This document shows, piece after piece, positions 11,190 to 21,961 of a DNA stretch of 64,000 nt. This DNA is from Colletotrichum lupini. Lineage: Eukaryota; Ascomycota; Sordariomycetes; Glomerellales; Glomerellaceae. A program made the translations under genes and the position numbers. The stretch lies in contig NC_064677.1 of the NCBI RefSeq assembly GCF_023278565.1, positions 1,984,001 through 2,048,000 on the forward strand, given 5' to 3'. A model generated the notes under the pieces. That model made no database searches. It saw only the letters and a list, made by a program, of their open reading frames with translations, and was not told the origin of the DNA. Each line of letters begins with the position of its first letter. Within the stretch, counting starts at the first letter, position 1.

Positions 11190-14100
11190 TCACTCGGAAC
11201 CAATGTCCATCTCGTGAATCTTCCAGGTGCCGTCCACCCACGGGCGCTTCTCGCCCAAGAAGGCGACTCTCTCCTCCTCCTTGGCGAGGGCCTCGACAAT
11301 ATACTTTTGCGCCACCTCGCGCACCTGGTCCTTGGAGACGTCAAGCAGCTGCTCGCGGCGCGTCTGCTTCATCTCCTCTGTGATGCCGGACGTGAACCGG
11401 CCCATGCCCTCCGAGTTGACCGACTGGGGCGCGTCGACGCCCTGGAACACGGAAATCTTGGCCTCCTCGAGGTCGCGGTCCGCCCACGCCTTGTCCGCGG
11501 CCCAGCGGCCGGCGTTGCGCATGATGGAGAGTGTGTTCTGCGGGTTGGGGTCGCGGTACGAGTAGAACCCAAAGAGGCCGTCCAGTCCCCTCGAGTACGC
11601 CCCGCCGCCGTAGGCGCCGCCCTTTTCGCGGATCTCGTGGTGGAGGTGCTTGTGCGTGAGGAGCTGCGCCAGGATCTGCAGCGGCGCGCCATCGGCATGC
11701 GTGTACGAGACGGTGGGCACCGCCAGCGAACCGTAATAGACCTGGTACGGTAACGGGAAGAAGGACTTGATGTTCTTCTGCAGCGTCGCTGGCTTCTGGG
11801 TCGACGGCAGGGGCAGGTCCTTGGGGAGGGTCGACATGAAGCTAGTCAGGGCGTTGAGGTTGGCGCCCGTGCTCTCTGCCCCGCAGGTGAGCGCGGTGCG
11901 GAAGTTACCACCGGCGAGCGCGATTTTCTGGATCTGCTTGAGCTTGTCAATGACGTCCGCCAGACCATCCGTTTCGGGACGATTGGCAAGCGACGTGACG
12001 AGCTTGACCTGCGAGAGGCCGCCAATCTGCTGTCTGAACCAGGCGTTCCGCGTGAGTCCGGCTTCCGCGAACCCGCGGGCGTACTGGTGGCCGGATGAGG
12101 CAATATCGTTGACCACGCCGTCGGCAGATGCCTGGAGCAGCTGTCTGATGCGCAGGGCGGCCTCCGGGCTGTCGAAATCCGTGTCTTGCACGAGCTTGCG
12201 CAATATGTCAAACATAACGGGGACGTTTCTGTCCAGCGCCATGCCCGTAAACATCAGCCCCTCGCTCGCCTGGTGGAAGTCGGTGGGCGAAGGCGTCGAG
12301 TGGTACCCGACAGACACGCCTCCCGTCTTGAGCTTGATCAGGTCCTCGAGCTGCTCCATGGACATATCCTTGGTGCCGAGGCGCATGATGCTGTCGGAGA
12401 AGAGGGGGATCAACTCTCTGAGCTCGTCTGGCAGGTTCTCCAGGCTGTTGATGGCCCTGAAGTAGGTGAGGCCGTTAGTCGGGGCCTCGCGCCACTGGAT
12501 CTTGACGCCGTTGGCCGTCTCGTCGCGCACAACCACGGGCTCCTTGCTTCGGGGGATGTCCTTGACGTGGACCGTCGGCAGACAGCTCAGGTCTTCCGTG
12601 TTGGACTTGCCCTGCTCGACAAGGAGGTCCAGCTCGCGCTGCTCAAACTTCTTGCGGGCCGCCTCGTCGCCGCCAGCTTCCTGGGAAGCCTGCTTGATCT
12701 TGGACGCCAGCCTCTCCTTCTCCTCGCGCGCGAGGTCTTCGCTAAACGTGGTTGACGGCAACATGGTGAAGGACAGGGTGTTGTCGTTCAACAGGTACTT
12801 GTCAATCAGGCTTTCCAGGTACCCGCCCTTGGCGAGCGCAGTCTCAAAGGCCGAAATGGTGTCGTTCCACGCCAACGAGTCAAAGGGGTCGACGCCCGTG
12901 AACCACTTGGGCTTGAGTCTGTGGAGCATCGACATGCCAAAGTTGGCCGTCTTGTGCTTCAACGCCAGCTCCAGCTGGTGGAGGGATCCGTCAATCTTTG
13001 TTCTGTCGAACCCCTTTTGCCGGACTTCCTGGAGGATGCGCTGAACTTCGGCCTTGAGCTTGGGCACGTCGGCCTCCTGGACACCGGTCAAGCCGATGGA
13101 GAAGATGCCCAGCTTGGCGGAGCTGTCGTAGCCGGCGTTGGGGCTAAAGTCTGTGCCGAGACCGGCCTCGATCAGCCCGCGGTACAGGGGAGATCCGTAG
13201 CCGTCCATCAACAGAGTAGAGAGCAGCGCGAGGGAAAAGGACTCGACAACGTCGGACGAGTCTCCCATGATCCACGAGACGGACGTCTTGTACTGCCTGT
13301 CGGGGTCTACCAGGGGGTCGAGAGGGCCCTTCACGGTGACCTCTCTAGGCCCGGAGGCCAGATTGATCGGCTGGTGAATCGTCTTGTCCTCCTGTATCCT
13401 CTCGAACGCGCTGAGCTGGGCGTTGACCTCTTGCAGGTGGTCCGACAGGGGCATGTCTCCGTACGTGAACAGCTTCGCGTTGCTCGGGTGGTAGTGCTCC
13501 GCGTGGAACTTGCGCAGCTGCTCGTACGTTAGGTCGGTGATCTTTTGCGGGTCGCCGCCAGAGTTGTTGATATCGGGGAAGATGTGGTCCTGGAACCGAA
13601 TGTAGAACAGGTAGCCGGCGTCCGACATCTGGCCCTTCATCTCGTTGTAGACGACGCCCTTGAAAACGAGGTCGCTCTCCTCGCCGTTGGCGGCCTGCGG
13701 GTTCTCCGGTCCGATGCGCCATCCCTCCTGGGTGTAGTCGGACTCCTTGAGCAGCGGATGCAGTGTCGCGTCCATGTATACCGACATGAGGTTCTTGAAG
13801 TCCTGGGAGTTGGTTGTCGCAAACGGGTAAAAGGTGTGGTCCGATGCCGTGAAGGCGTTCATGAAATTGGACAGCGTCCTCGGCAGCATCTTGAAGAAGG
13901 GATCGCGAATGGGATATCTAGATGGTCAGCAGGGTAAGGCATGAAGGGCACAGTGAACACACCTCTGACTGCCGCACAGCGTGGTGTGCTCCAGGATATG
14001 GGGCACACCCGTGTCGTCGGGAGGGTTCGTCTTGAAGCCGATGGAGAAGACATTGTTGCTGTCGTCGCGGGCAATGTGTAGGTAGTCTGCGCCAGTCTTG

Positions 14101-14249
14101 TCGTGTTGCAGGTGAAGAGCCGTCAGCTCCAGCTCCGGCACGTGCTTTGTCCTCAGGAGTGTGAAGCCATGGAGCTTGTCGCCGGGCTTGGGGTACTGGG
14201 AGAGCTCGGTCACGGCTTTCTTGGCCGTGTTGACGGCGTTGCGCAGCAT
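11190..14249 (-). CDS. CYM1: Mitochondrial presequence protease (M16C metalloprotease)
   Basis: Zinc metalloprotease of the PreP/Cym1 family that degrades cleaved presequences and other unfolded peptides in the mitochondrial matrix or intermembrane space. Exons 14249-13963 and 13917-11190 (46-nt intron, TAG acceptor) give 1004 residues, the usual size. The inverted zinc motif HxxEH is at residues 84-88 (HILEH) within [15 protein letters not shown]. It is followed across the splice by [12 protein letters not shown] and [20 protein letters not shown], highly conserved in the family. The C-terminal half carries the KGGAYGGGA signature region and a final HEMDIGSE. The N-terminus ([13 protein letters not shown]) is short, basic and amphipathic, consistent with import. 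The ATG at 14249 is the first in frame. Confidence 0.96.
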
Positions 14250-15208
14250 GTTGACGAGTGGAAGTTGTTTGCAGAGGATCAGAGCCTCATTCCGGAGGGA
14301 GAAGAAGACGGGAGCTTCGTTCTAAGAATGACTGAACGGCATACGGTCGAGGAGCCACTGTGGAGCGGAAGGCGATTCGCAGCTTTCGGCCGGCTTCTGG
14401 CTGGAAATTTTTAGGCGTTGTCGGCGCTGGCCTGCCGCTATTCGTCATCACACAGGGCATGTGGGGTCCGCATTCACCAAAACGCTCTCTGAGGCACTAC
14501 CGGGTCAGTGGGCCTGGGCCTGCGTAACGCATTAACGAGCAGCTAACACGGTGCAACCGACAACAGCGACGCCGCCCGGTAGATTGGCACGTCGTCCGCT
14601 AGGCAAGTACCTCCATCGCCCTTTCTCCGGGTGCACTTTATTCTCCTCCCTTCCACGCCCGCCAACGGAAATTGGGAAATCGCGAATTCCAAAAGGCGAC
14701 CAGTGGGATCGTGGGCAATTCGTTTTCTTACTGCGGACTCTACCCAATATATCGGCATCCGGATTGATTATCCGTACTTGGACCTTTGCCGGCCCTGACC
14801 CAAGGTACTCGACGGGTAGGTACGAACGAGGCCTGCAGCAAGTCTCTCCTCCACCCGTTTTTCTCGAGTACAGTGGCATTTCTAATGCGCACGCCTGAAC
14901 CACGCAGACACCACGCTACCTACACCACCCTAAGGCACCTCACCCTAGCCCGTCGTTCCGTCCAACGTCGAAAATCTGCAAAGGAGGTCAATGAAGGGGA
15001 AACCGACGACGAGAGCACACAAACCGACTGCTGGCTCCGAACATTGCGGTTGAGACTGCCGCGGGGAAACCAGGGACCCGACTTGACGCCCACGACGACT
15101 CGGTTTTGCGACGCCGACCCGCTCGATCGATCGAAACCGGATGCGAATTCGTCGCCGACGACACGGAAGGAACACATGCAACCGCTACCCCTCCTGCCCG
15201 CCGAGTAA
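14250..15208. other. Divergent promoter region between CYM1 and the taxilin gene
   Basis: About 960 bases separating two divergently transcribed genes. Open stretches at 14551-14898 and 14786-15208 lack recognisable motifs. A GGTACTCGACGGGTAGGTACG word near 14803-14823 belongs to the recurring GTAC-rich words of the intergenic DNA. Confidence 0.6.
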
Positions 15209-16907
15209 ATGCCCCTCAGCCAGGCCGACGCCGACATGTCCAACGGTCAAGATGGTCACGCCCACCCGCCGGCGTCCCTGAAGAAGGGAAAGCAGAAGAA
15301 GGCGGTCGACTCGAACGAGTCTGCAAAGCTGCTCGCGCAACGCATCTCGCAGCTAGAGCAAGAATCAGCTGGAGAGAAGGATCAGGAAGCTGAGATTGGT
15401 GCGTACCGCCTCCCATCGTGCCTTACCCCTCCTGGAGGCCGGAGGGGCCGAGTCGCGCGTTTGCCCAAGTCTGCGTAGGTCATGGCCACGATGATCACGG
15501 TCACGGTCATGGTCATGGTCATGATCAGGCGCAGGTGGGAGCCTCTCGTGCCGGCGGTTCGTGGGGTTCTATTTCTGCAGTGGCGGGGCTAACGGCAACA
15601 GAGCGCGAGGTCAAGCGTGCGAACCGCGATTTGGCCCAACAGGTGGCAAAGATGAGCGATCTGCAAAAGATTGAGCACCTCACCCGTCGGTCCAGCGAAC
15701 TGCTAGCCGACATGCGCCGTGTGGAGCGCGAGAACCAGAAGAACAAGAAACGTGGAGACGCCCTGCAAAAGGAAAAGGATGCGAATCGCACCGAGCTGAG
15801 CAAGACGGTCGGCCTGAAGGAGAAGCTCGAGAAGCTCTGTCGCGAACTGCAGCGGGACAACAACAAGTACAAGGTTTGCGGCCCCCCTTCGCCAGCGGAC
15901 GGGGCACGGCTGACCTTGTGTGCCTAGAACGAGAACAAGACCCTCCAGGACAACCTGAAGCACAACAGCTCTGCGTACGATGAGAAGCACGCGGCCCTGC
16001 TTGCCAAGCTGGAGGGGATTCAAGAAGAAAAGGACCATCCGCGGAAGCAGGTTGTGGACATGAGCGTTGACACCTTGTATGTCACTTGCCGTCGTTGTTG
16101 CGCTGGACTAACCCCTTGCAGATTCAAGAACCGGTTCAAGTCCTTCATTGAGCAGTACGAGTTGCGTGAGCTGCACTTCCACTCCACGATGCGCACCAAG
16201 GAGCTGGAGGTGCAATACAACATGGCGCGCTACGAACGAGAGAAGAAGCTCGCAGAGGCCGAGTCGACGAGAGCGCGGAATCTCCAGGCGCAGGTCCAGA
16301 CCTTTACCAAGACGGAGACGGAGCTTCGGAATCAACTCAACGTCTACGTTGACAAGTTCAAGCAGGTATGATGACTGATGAAAAGTTGCAGAGGTTTGGG
16401 CTGAGCTTTTGCTGACAGATCAAGGTTGAGGACACGCTCAACAACAGCAACGACCTCTTTCTCACGTTTCGGAAGGAAATGGAGGACATGTCCAAGAAGA
16501 CGAAGCGGCTGGAGAAGGAGAACGAGACGATGAAGCGCAAACACGAGGCGACGAATGCCAACATCATCCGCATGGCCGAGGAGCGCGAGGACTGGCGCAA
16601 GAAGGCGGCCGAGGCGATCAAGAGAGCCGAGAAGCTTAGAAGCATTATCGAGCAGATGCAGCAGCAGGGCCGCAAGGTTCCGCCCGGAGCAGCGGCGACA
16701 CTGGAGAGTTGCTACTCGGACAGCAACGGCCACATGGACGGGGACGGCAGCGACTACTCGGACGACGAGGAGGAGGAGGGCGAGGAGGATCCGAGCGAGT
16801 TTGACGATGATACGGAGGAGGAGCCCCAGCCTGGAGAGCCAGAACCCCCCAGACCCTACGGTCCAGAGAGACCACCAGTACCCCAAGCTGCAACGAACGG
16901 CCACTAG
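15209..16907 (+). CDS. Taxilin-family coiled-coil protein
   Basis: Predicted 447-residue taxilin-like protein; in animals taxilins bind syntaxins and nascent-chain complexes in vesicle traffic. Exons: 15209-15398, 15602-15873, 15928-16076, 16122-16365, 16419-16907, all GT-AG. About residues 45-370 are an almost continuous charged coiled coil: REVKRANRDLAQQVAKMSDL, KLEKLCRELQRDNN, then RFKSFIEQYELRELHF, the taxilin core. The C-terminus is acidic (DDEEEEGEEDPSEFDDD) then proline-rich. Intron 1 is 203 nt, unusually long here, and contains a GGTCAT-type repeat. A second ATG at 15236 is a possible alternative start. The TAG at 16905-16907 is followed in frame by a coding-like 67-codon stretch. Confidence 0.88.
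15481..15530 (+). repeat. Imperfect hexamer repeat in taxilin intron 1
   Basis: Successive GGTCAC/GGTCAT units inside the 203-nt intron. In the frame of exon 2 they would read as an alternating His-Gly peptide, but that frame has no ATG and is separated from exon 1 by a stop, so it is probably non-coding. Confidence 0.7.
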
Positions 16908-17111
16908 GAATCCGGACAGAGCGTTTCGGGGGCTACACCGGTGGGGCCTGTGTTCGATGCCCAGTCCACCAGCGAGACGGCCGCCATCTTGCCCATGTGG
17001 CATCACAAGAAGAAGCACGTGTCTCTCAAGCAGAAGACTGGCCGTGTTCTTTCACGAGTCGGGCATTTCTGCCAGGCAAAGATGAATGCGCTGTTGTCGG
17101 TCTTCTCTTAG
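16908..17111 (+). other. Coding-like in-frame extension after the taxilin stop
   Basis: After TAG at 16905-16907 the same frame stays open for 67 codons to TAG at 17109-17111. Codon third positions are mostly G or C through about 44 codons, and the peptide is protein-like (SETAAILPMWHHKKKHVSLK). No plausible intron removes the stop; the only GT-AG option is 30 nt. It may be a lost C-terminus, a readthrough product or an ordinary 3' UTR. Confidence 0.4.
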
Positions 17112-18068
17112 GACCTTTGTGCTCTGCATTCTTGGCCTGGCTCTCATTGACCTCGTTCAATGGGTTTGGCTGGCACGAAAGGCATGGCCGTCATGATTTC
17201 TACGAGCAAACAAGCACAGGGGTTGAGATGATGATGGTCCTTGGCAAGCTCTGTCTAGATTAGCAGCGTTCGGCGTCTGTAGTGGTTCGGAATACAATCA
17301 ATCTCCACGTGCTTTTGTTTGGCAGAGTTTACAGAGTCTCGGGGACTGTACCCCAAAGTCAAATGTTGCGAGGCCCAAAGTTTATAAATGACGATGCATT
17401 CCCGATACCTTGAAGGGGTGACGTCGATCTCCAGGGGTCTCACCAGAGGCTAAGCCACAGTTGGTCAGCAACCTGGCGGGAGGTCTGCAATTTCCCCGGA
17501 TCCACAAAGTCAATCCCACCCAAAGGTGCCTTGGGGGTGCCTTATCCGTCCAGAAAGTCTGCGATAAGGGGCTACCAGCCACAGATAGTGCCAACGCACC
17601 TGCCATGGCCCATGGACCTTGACAATCCGAAAGTCCACTGCACTGGGCTTGCATCAGCACCCGCACCCGCAGCTGCAGCGAACCCCAAGGGCCCCCGAGG
17701 GAGTGCCACCCTGACTGCCTACGCCTGCGCCTGCGCCTGCGCCTGCGCCCGCGCCCGCCTGCTGCAACCAGCGGAATGTTGAGCCCAACTTTTGACAGCT
17801 GAGGTGAGGCTGCCTTTTGTTTCCGGCGCACTTGAAACCAACCGTTACTCGCCCAATCCACGTCCCATGGCTCCCTTCGCCTCTGGACTTTTCTTCAACT
17901 GAATATCCATCACCAGCAATTCGATAACGAGGGCCTCGACATTTGCCCTTTGCTTGCACCCCGGGTCGAGGCCGCGCCGATCGTTTAAAAATCCGCTTCC
18001 TTCCCTTTGGTTCCCTTCTTGATGCCCGCGACGTCATCCCTCGAGACCCTGCAGCAGCCATCACCACC
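17112..18068. other. Intergenic region upstream of the 446-codon unknown gene
   Basis: No gene is supported. It carries a hexamer microsatellite (17721-17759) and a related run of CACCCG/GCAGCT words at 17658-17682. The last 150 bases are the likely promoter and leader of the gene starting at 18069 (ATG in CACCATGG context). Confidence 0.6.
17721..17759. repeat. GCCTGC hexamer microsatellite
   Basis: Four to six near-perfect GCCTGC/GCCCGC units in non-coding DNA. Confidence 0.85.
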
Positions 18069-19406
18069 ATGGCCTTCTTGGAGGACCCGCGGCTGCGCCA
18101 GCGATGGAACCAAATCTCCCACAACGCCGGCGAGGTGACGGAGAACGCCGCCGCCGGCATCTGGAGCTTCCAGCACCACTACATCAACCCGTGTCTCGCC
18201 TCCCTCGCCGCCTCCCTGGAGCAATGCGCCAACCCGTGTCTCGGCGACCGCGAGGAGCGGGCGAGGAGGCGACGGGAACGAGATCGCGCGGGCGGGAGGG
18301 CCGAATACAGCTTCGACTTTTACGACGACTGGTACGCCGAGGGCCAGGACGGAGGGTTCCTGGGCGGCTGGGGCAACGACGACTGGGACCGCCTGCTCGC
18401 GGGCACGGGGTCGCAGCAGAAGAACAACACGGGGGGCGGCGAGGTGCAGCAGGATCAACCGAAACGAAAACGCGGCATGAGCTACGGCACGCGGGGCAGA
18501 GGGAGCAAGGCGCTCGAGTCCGATCCGACGGTGATCCCCAGCACGCAGCCCATTGGGTTCCTGGGCAAGCTGCCGTGGAAGCTGGGCAAGACGCTCCGCT
18601 ACAAGCCGAGCGCGGCGGATTTGCAGGATCACCCGCGGCAGCACGGCGAGATGGGCATGGGCGAGACGGAGCCGCTGCTTGCGCACGATTCTGATGACGA
18701 CGATGATAACGACGGCCACGACGTCTTCCAGAGCCGGACCGCCAAGACTAGAAATCGCAGCGGGACGACGGGGTCCGGGGTGTCGTCGGATTCGTACCGG
18801 TCACGGGGCGACTTGTTCCCCAGCGACGGCGAGGGTGAGGAGGACGCCGTGCCGTTTGACGACGAGTTCATGGTCCTGGACAAGGTCCGAGACGACCGCA
18901 GCAGCAGTAGGACAAAGGCGAGCAAGGGCAAGCGGCGGGCCGACGGACGGCCCATATCGCGGACGGTGTCGAGGGCGACGATCGATTCCAGCCATTCCAT
19001 GCTCGGTCCCAGCGTGCGGCGGAGCTCGACGAGCGGACCCACGACGCCGGATACGCCCGTCGCGCCGTCCATGGAGGCCTCGATGGAGGAGCTGCAGAGG
19101 GAAGAGGAGCGCATCAGGAGAGAGGAGGACGACGAGGTCGAACGCAAGCGGCAGGCGGCGCTGCAGCTTGCGTCGGAACGGGGGCTGCACGAAGCCGGGG
19201 AGGAGCCGACGTCCGAGGAGCGGGCAGCGTCCGAAGTGGATTACGCCAAAAGTGACGAGGTGGACTACGTGTCAGACTCTCCGAGTCAAAGATCGCCGCC
19301 GAGGTCTACGCACGGCGACGACGCGCCCGTCATCCGGTCCACCACGCAAGAGCAGTACATACGGACCGAGGAGTTCGTCCCGGCGCGTCTACCGAGCTTT
19401 CGATAG
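18069..19406 (+). CDS. Acidic protein of unknown function
   Basis: Single-exon gene of 445 residues; I do not recognise a named family. The ATG at 18069 sits in a strong context (ACCATGG). The first 55 residues (MAFLEDPRLRQRWNQISHNA..., SLAASLEQCANPCLGD) look folded. An RRRRERDR basic patch then precedes an aromatic/acidic stretch (EYSFDFYDDWYAEGQD). The middle contains IGFLGKLPWKLGKTLRYKPSAADLQ and an aspartate run. The last third is disordered with a charged helix (EELQREEERIRREEDDEVERKRQAAL). No membrane segment or signal peptide is seen. It is probably a conserved filamentous-fungal protein with a folded N-terminus and regulatory tail; this is inference from composition only. Confidence 0.8.
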   Translation: MAFLEDPRLRQRWNQISHNAGEVTENAAAGIWSFQHHYINPCLASLAASLEQCANPCLGDREERARRRRERDRAGGRAEYSFDFYDDWYAEGQDGGFLGGWGNDDWDRLLAGTGSQQKNNTGGGEVQQDQPKRKRGMSYGTRGRGSKALESDPTVIPSTQPIGFLGKLPWKLGKTLRYKPSAADLQDHPRQHGEMGMGETEPLLAHDSDDDDDNDGHDVFQSRTAKTRNRSGTTGSGVSSDSYRSRGDLFPSDGEGEEDAVPFDDEFMVLDKVRDDRSSSRTKASKGKRRADGRPISRTVSRATIDSSHSMLGPSVRRSSTSGPTTPDTPVAPSMEASMEELQREEERIRREEDDEVERKRQAALQLASERGLHEAGEEPTSEERAASEVDYAKSDEVDYVSDSPSQRSPPRSTHGDDAPVIRSTTQEQYIRTEEFVPARLPSFR

Positions 19407-20023
19407 ACCAGAGTGCCCAGGGGACGTGTACCACGTGGTTCTTATTGTATACTAGTTGGGCGACGCCAACGATAATCATGTCATAACGATACCAATGCAG
19501 GGAGATGAGGGCAGCATTTCAATAGAAGCGGTGCATGGCGCGGCGCACTCGATTTGTTTTTTTCCCCCTTCTTGCCGTGATGTCGTGACTGCTGGGCCTG
19601 TTGTCCATGACGGAAGGACGGTCGGACGGAGGACGGAGCAGAGAATGGCCGACTCACATGCCGCTGTGGTTGCCCGTTTCAGGCCGCTCGGGGGCCGGAG
19701 GTAGGGGTCGGGGTCACGGGCGGGCGAGCTGCTGTCCCAACAAGGCAATTGCCTCGGTGTGAATTCCCCGCAAATAGCTCCCCCCAACCCCACACTCTTC
19801 ACCCCGGATTTACCTAGGTGCTTCGGCACGACTACTCGACTACTAGCTCCAGGCGTGTCATTGAGCTCCCTTTTATTCCCAACCTCTTGGCTGTTTGTTG
19901 CGCTTTCTTCATTTGTACATCACTTTACGCTTCTTCTATGCGCCATTCGCCATTTTGAGAACCAGAGAGCGACTACCAGCACAACTCCTCGCCAAGACCA
20001 GTGTAAGACAGACCACAGTCAAG
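19407..20023. other. Intergenic region upstream of the nitronate monooxygenase gene
   Basis: No gene is supported. The last 250 bases are T/C-rich with CTTCTTC words, typical of a fungal leader, ending at AGTCAAG before the ATG. Confidence 0.6.
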
Positions 20024-21076
20024 ATGGCACCCTCCGGCCCCATCACAACACCCATAACCCAGCTCCTGGGCATCCAGCACCCGATCCTCCTCGCCGGCAT
20101 GGCCCGCACCTCGGGCGGCCCCCTGGCAGCAGCCGTCTCCAACGCCGGCGGCCTAGGCGTCATCGGCGGCTTCCAGTACACCCCCGACCAACTCCGCGAG
20201 ATCATTGCCGAGATGAAGGCGAACTTCAAGTCCCCCGACTTGCCTTTCGGCGTGGACCTCGCGCTGCCGCAGGTCGGCGGGAACGCGCGCAAGACGAACC
20301 ACGATTACACGGGCGGCAAGCTCGACGAGCTCATCGACATCACGATCGCCTCTGGCGCGCGGTTGTTTGTGAGCGCGGTGGGGGTCCCCCCCAGAGAAGT
20401 GATTGAGAGGTTGCACGCGGCGGGGATTTATGTCATGAACATGGTCGGGCACCCGAAGCACGCTGTGAAGGCGCTGGATTTGGGGGTGGATATCATCTGC
20501 GCGCAGGGGGGCGAAGGGGGCGGACACACGGGCGACGTGGCGAACTCGGTGCTCATCCCCGCGGTGGTGGACGTCGCGAGGCGGTACAAGCCGCCCATGC
20601 TCGAGGGGTCCACGGCGTTGGTGATCGCCGCGGGCGGTATGTACAACGGCCGCAGCCTGGCGAGCTCGCTGATGCAGGGGGCCGTCGGCGTGTGGGTCGG
20701 CACGCGGTTCGTGGCGAGCGTGGAGGCGGGCTGTAGCCGGGAGCACAAGGAGGAGGTGGTGTCGTGCGGGTTCGAGGGGACGGAGAGGACGCTGGTGATT
20801 AGCGGGCGGCCGTTGAGGATGAAGACGAATGAGTATATCCGCGGGTGGCACGCGCGGCCGGAGGAGATTAAGAGGTTGACGGAGGGCGGGACGGTGCCGA
20901 TTGAGCATGATTTCGAGCAGGGGCGGGAGGACATTGAGATTCCGCATCTGATGGGGCAGGTTGCGGGCGCGATCGATAGGATTCAGCCGGCGGGGGAGAT
21001 TGTGGAGGAGATGGTGAAGGAGGCGGCTGAGCAGTTGAGGCTCGGGGAGGTTTATCTTGGACGGAGTAAGCTCTGA
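20024..21076 (+). CDS. Nitronate monooxygenase (2-nitropropane dioxygenase family)
   Basis: FMN-dependent TIM-barrel enzyme of 350 residues that likely oxidises alkyl nitronates such as propionate-3-nitronate. Single exon; the ATG at 20024 (TCAAGATGGC) gives the typical N-terminus ITQLLGIQHPILLAGMARTSGGPLAA. FMN and active-site marks are present: AGGLGVIGG (41-49), the phosphate-loop region GGEGGGHTGD with the probable catalytic His168, AAGGMYNG, and GAVGVWVGTRFVAS. Length and motifs fit the family with no break. The C-terminus (YLGRSKL) is a good type-1 peroxisomal targeting signal (SKL), so import into peroxisomes is likely. Physiological substrate unknown; detoxification of nitro compounds is inferred from the family. 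Confidence 0.95.
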   Translation: MAPSGPITTPITQLLGIQHPILLAGMARTSGGPLAAAVSNAGGLGVIGGFQYTPDQLREIIAEMKANFKSPDLPFGVDLALPQVGGNARKTNHDYTGGKLDELIDITIASGARLFVSAVGVPPREVIERLHAAGIYVMNMVGHPKHAVKALDLGVDIICAQGGEGGGHTGDVANSVLIPAVVDVARRYKPPMLEGSTALVIAAGGMYNGRSLASSLMQGAVGVWVGTRFVASVEAGCSREHKEEVVSCGFEGTERTLVISGRPLRMKTNEYIRGWHARPEEIKRLTEGGTVPIEHDFEQGREDIEIPHLMGQVAGAIDRIQPAGEIVEEMVKEAAEQLRLGEVYLGRSKL

Positions 21077-21205
21077 GGGGTTGTAGGATGGTGTACGAGT
21101 TTAGGATTAAGAAGATTGACTACATGGAAATGGGTATTGTGATGTCGTGTCGATGGATCATTACGCTTCGTCCTCCGTCTCCGTTATTGTCTCTGCCTCT
21201 GGAGC

Positions 21206-21961
21206 TCAGATGAACTCCCCCACGCGGATCCGCGTCTTCCCCCACCCCTCGGCCAACTCTCTCACTTCTTCCCCTATTCTATCCGCCTCCTCCTTCGAGT
21301 ACCCGAGCCGCAGCTGAACCTCCTCGGGCGTACACAGCTCCCGGATCTCAGGAAGCGGCGCAGGAATCCTGCTGCCTGTCTTCGTCCCGCTCAGCACCAG
21401 CGTCAAGGTCTCCAACCCAGCCCGGTACCGACACTTCAACCACGAACCCGGGTTCCGAAACGGCTCCTCGCACACGACAATGACGTGCCTCGCCCCGCGA
21501 ACAGGGAATCCGCCGCCACCCTTGCCCTCCACGACGGCGATGCTGTCCCGCAAGAAATCGATGTAGATCCGCCTGTCGCCCCAGGTGTTTAGCCGGACGA
21601 GTGTATACCGCCGCAAGGCCTCGTACCGCGCCTCACGGTTCACTGCAAGTAAAGTCGGGTTCGGCGCATGTGTTGCGAGGAGCGTCCGCGGGTGGTCGCA
21701 GGCGTGCTGCCAGATTTTGAGGCGGAGCTCGGCTGGCAACCGGGAGAAGGGGTGGAAGGTGTGTTCGGGCCCGTGGACCTGAAGGCGCAGGCCCTCGAGG
21801 TGGTTGGAGAGGCTCGCTGTTGTGCGGTGGGCTTCCGTGGTGAGGACGGAAGTTATTGTCTGGGTGAAGTGGGCGAGGAAGACGAAGGGGAGGAAGGGGA
21901 GAGGCATTTCGCAGGTGGGACGGCTTGTTGCCTCCCGTTTGAGCTTTTGGGTGAGGGACAT
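21206..21961 (-). CDS. 2EXR-domain protein, function unknown
   Basis: Single-exon gene of 251 residues with ATG at 21961. The central segment FHPFSRLPAELRLKIWQHA (about 66-84) is the hallmark of the fungal 2EXR domain, an F-box-like fold common in lineage-expanded fungal proteins. It is followed by LLAVNREARYEALRRYTLV, also typical. The N-terminus has a hydrophobic patch (PFLPFVFLAHFTQTI) that could be a short membrane or buried helix. No catalytic motif is visible. It converges on the nitronate monooxygenase gene with only 129 bases between stops. Confidence 0.85.
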   Translation of the reverse strand: MSLTQKLKREATSRPTCEMPLPFLPFVFLAHFTQTITSVLTTEAHRTTASLSNHLEGLRLQVHGPEHTFHPFSRLPAELRLKIWQHACDHPRTLLATHAPNPTLLAVNREARYEALRRYTLVRLNTWGDRRIYIDFLRDSIAVVEGKGGGGFPVRGARHVIVVCEEPFRNPGSWLKCRYRAGLETLTLVLSGTKTGSRIPAPLPEIRELCTPEEVQLRLGYSKEEADRIGEEVRELAEGWGKTRIRVGEFI

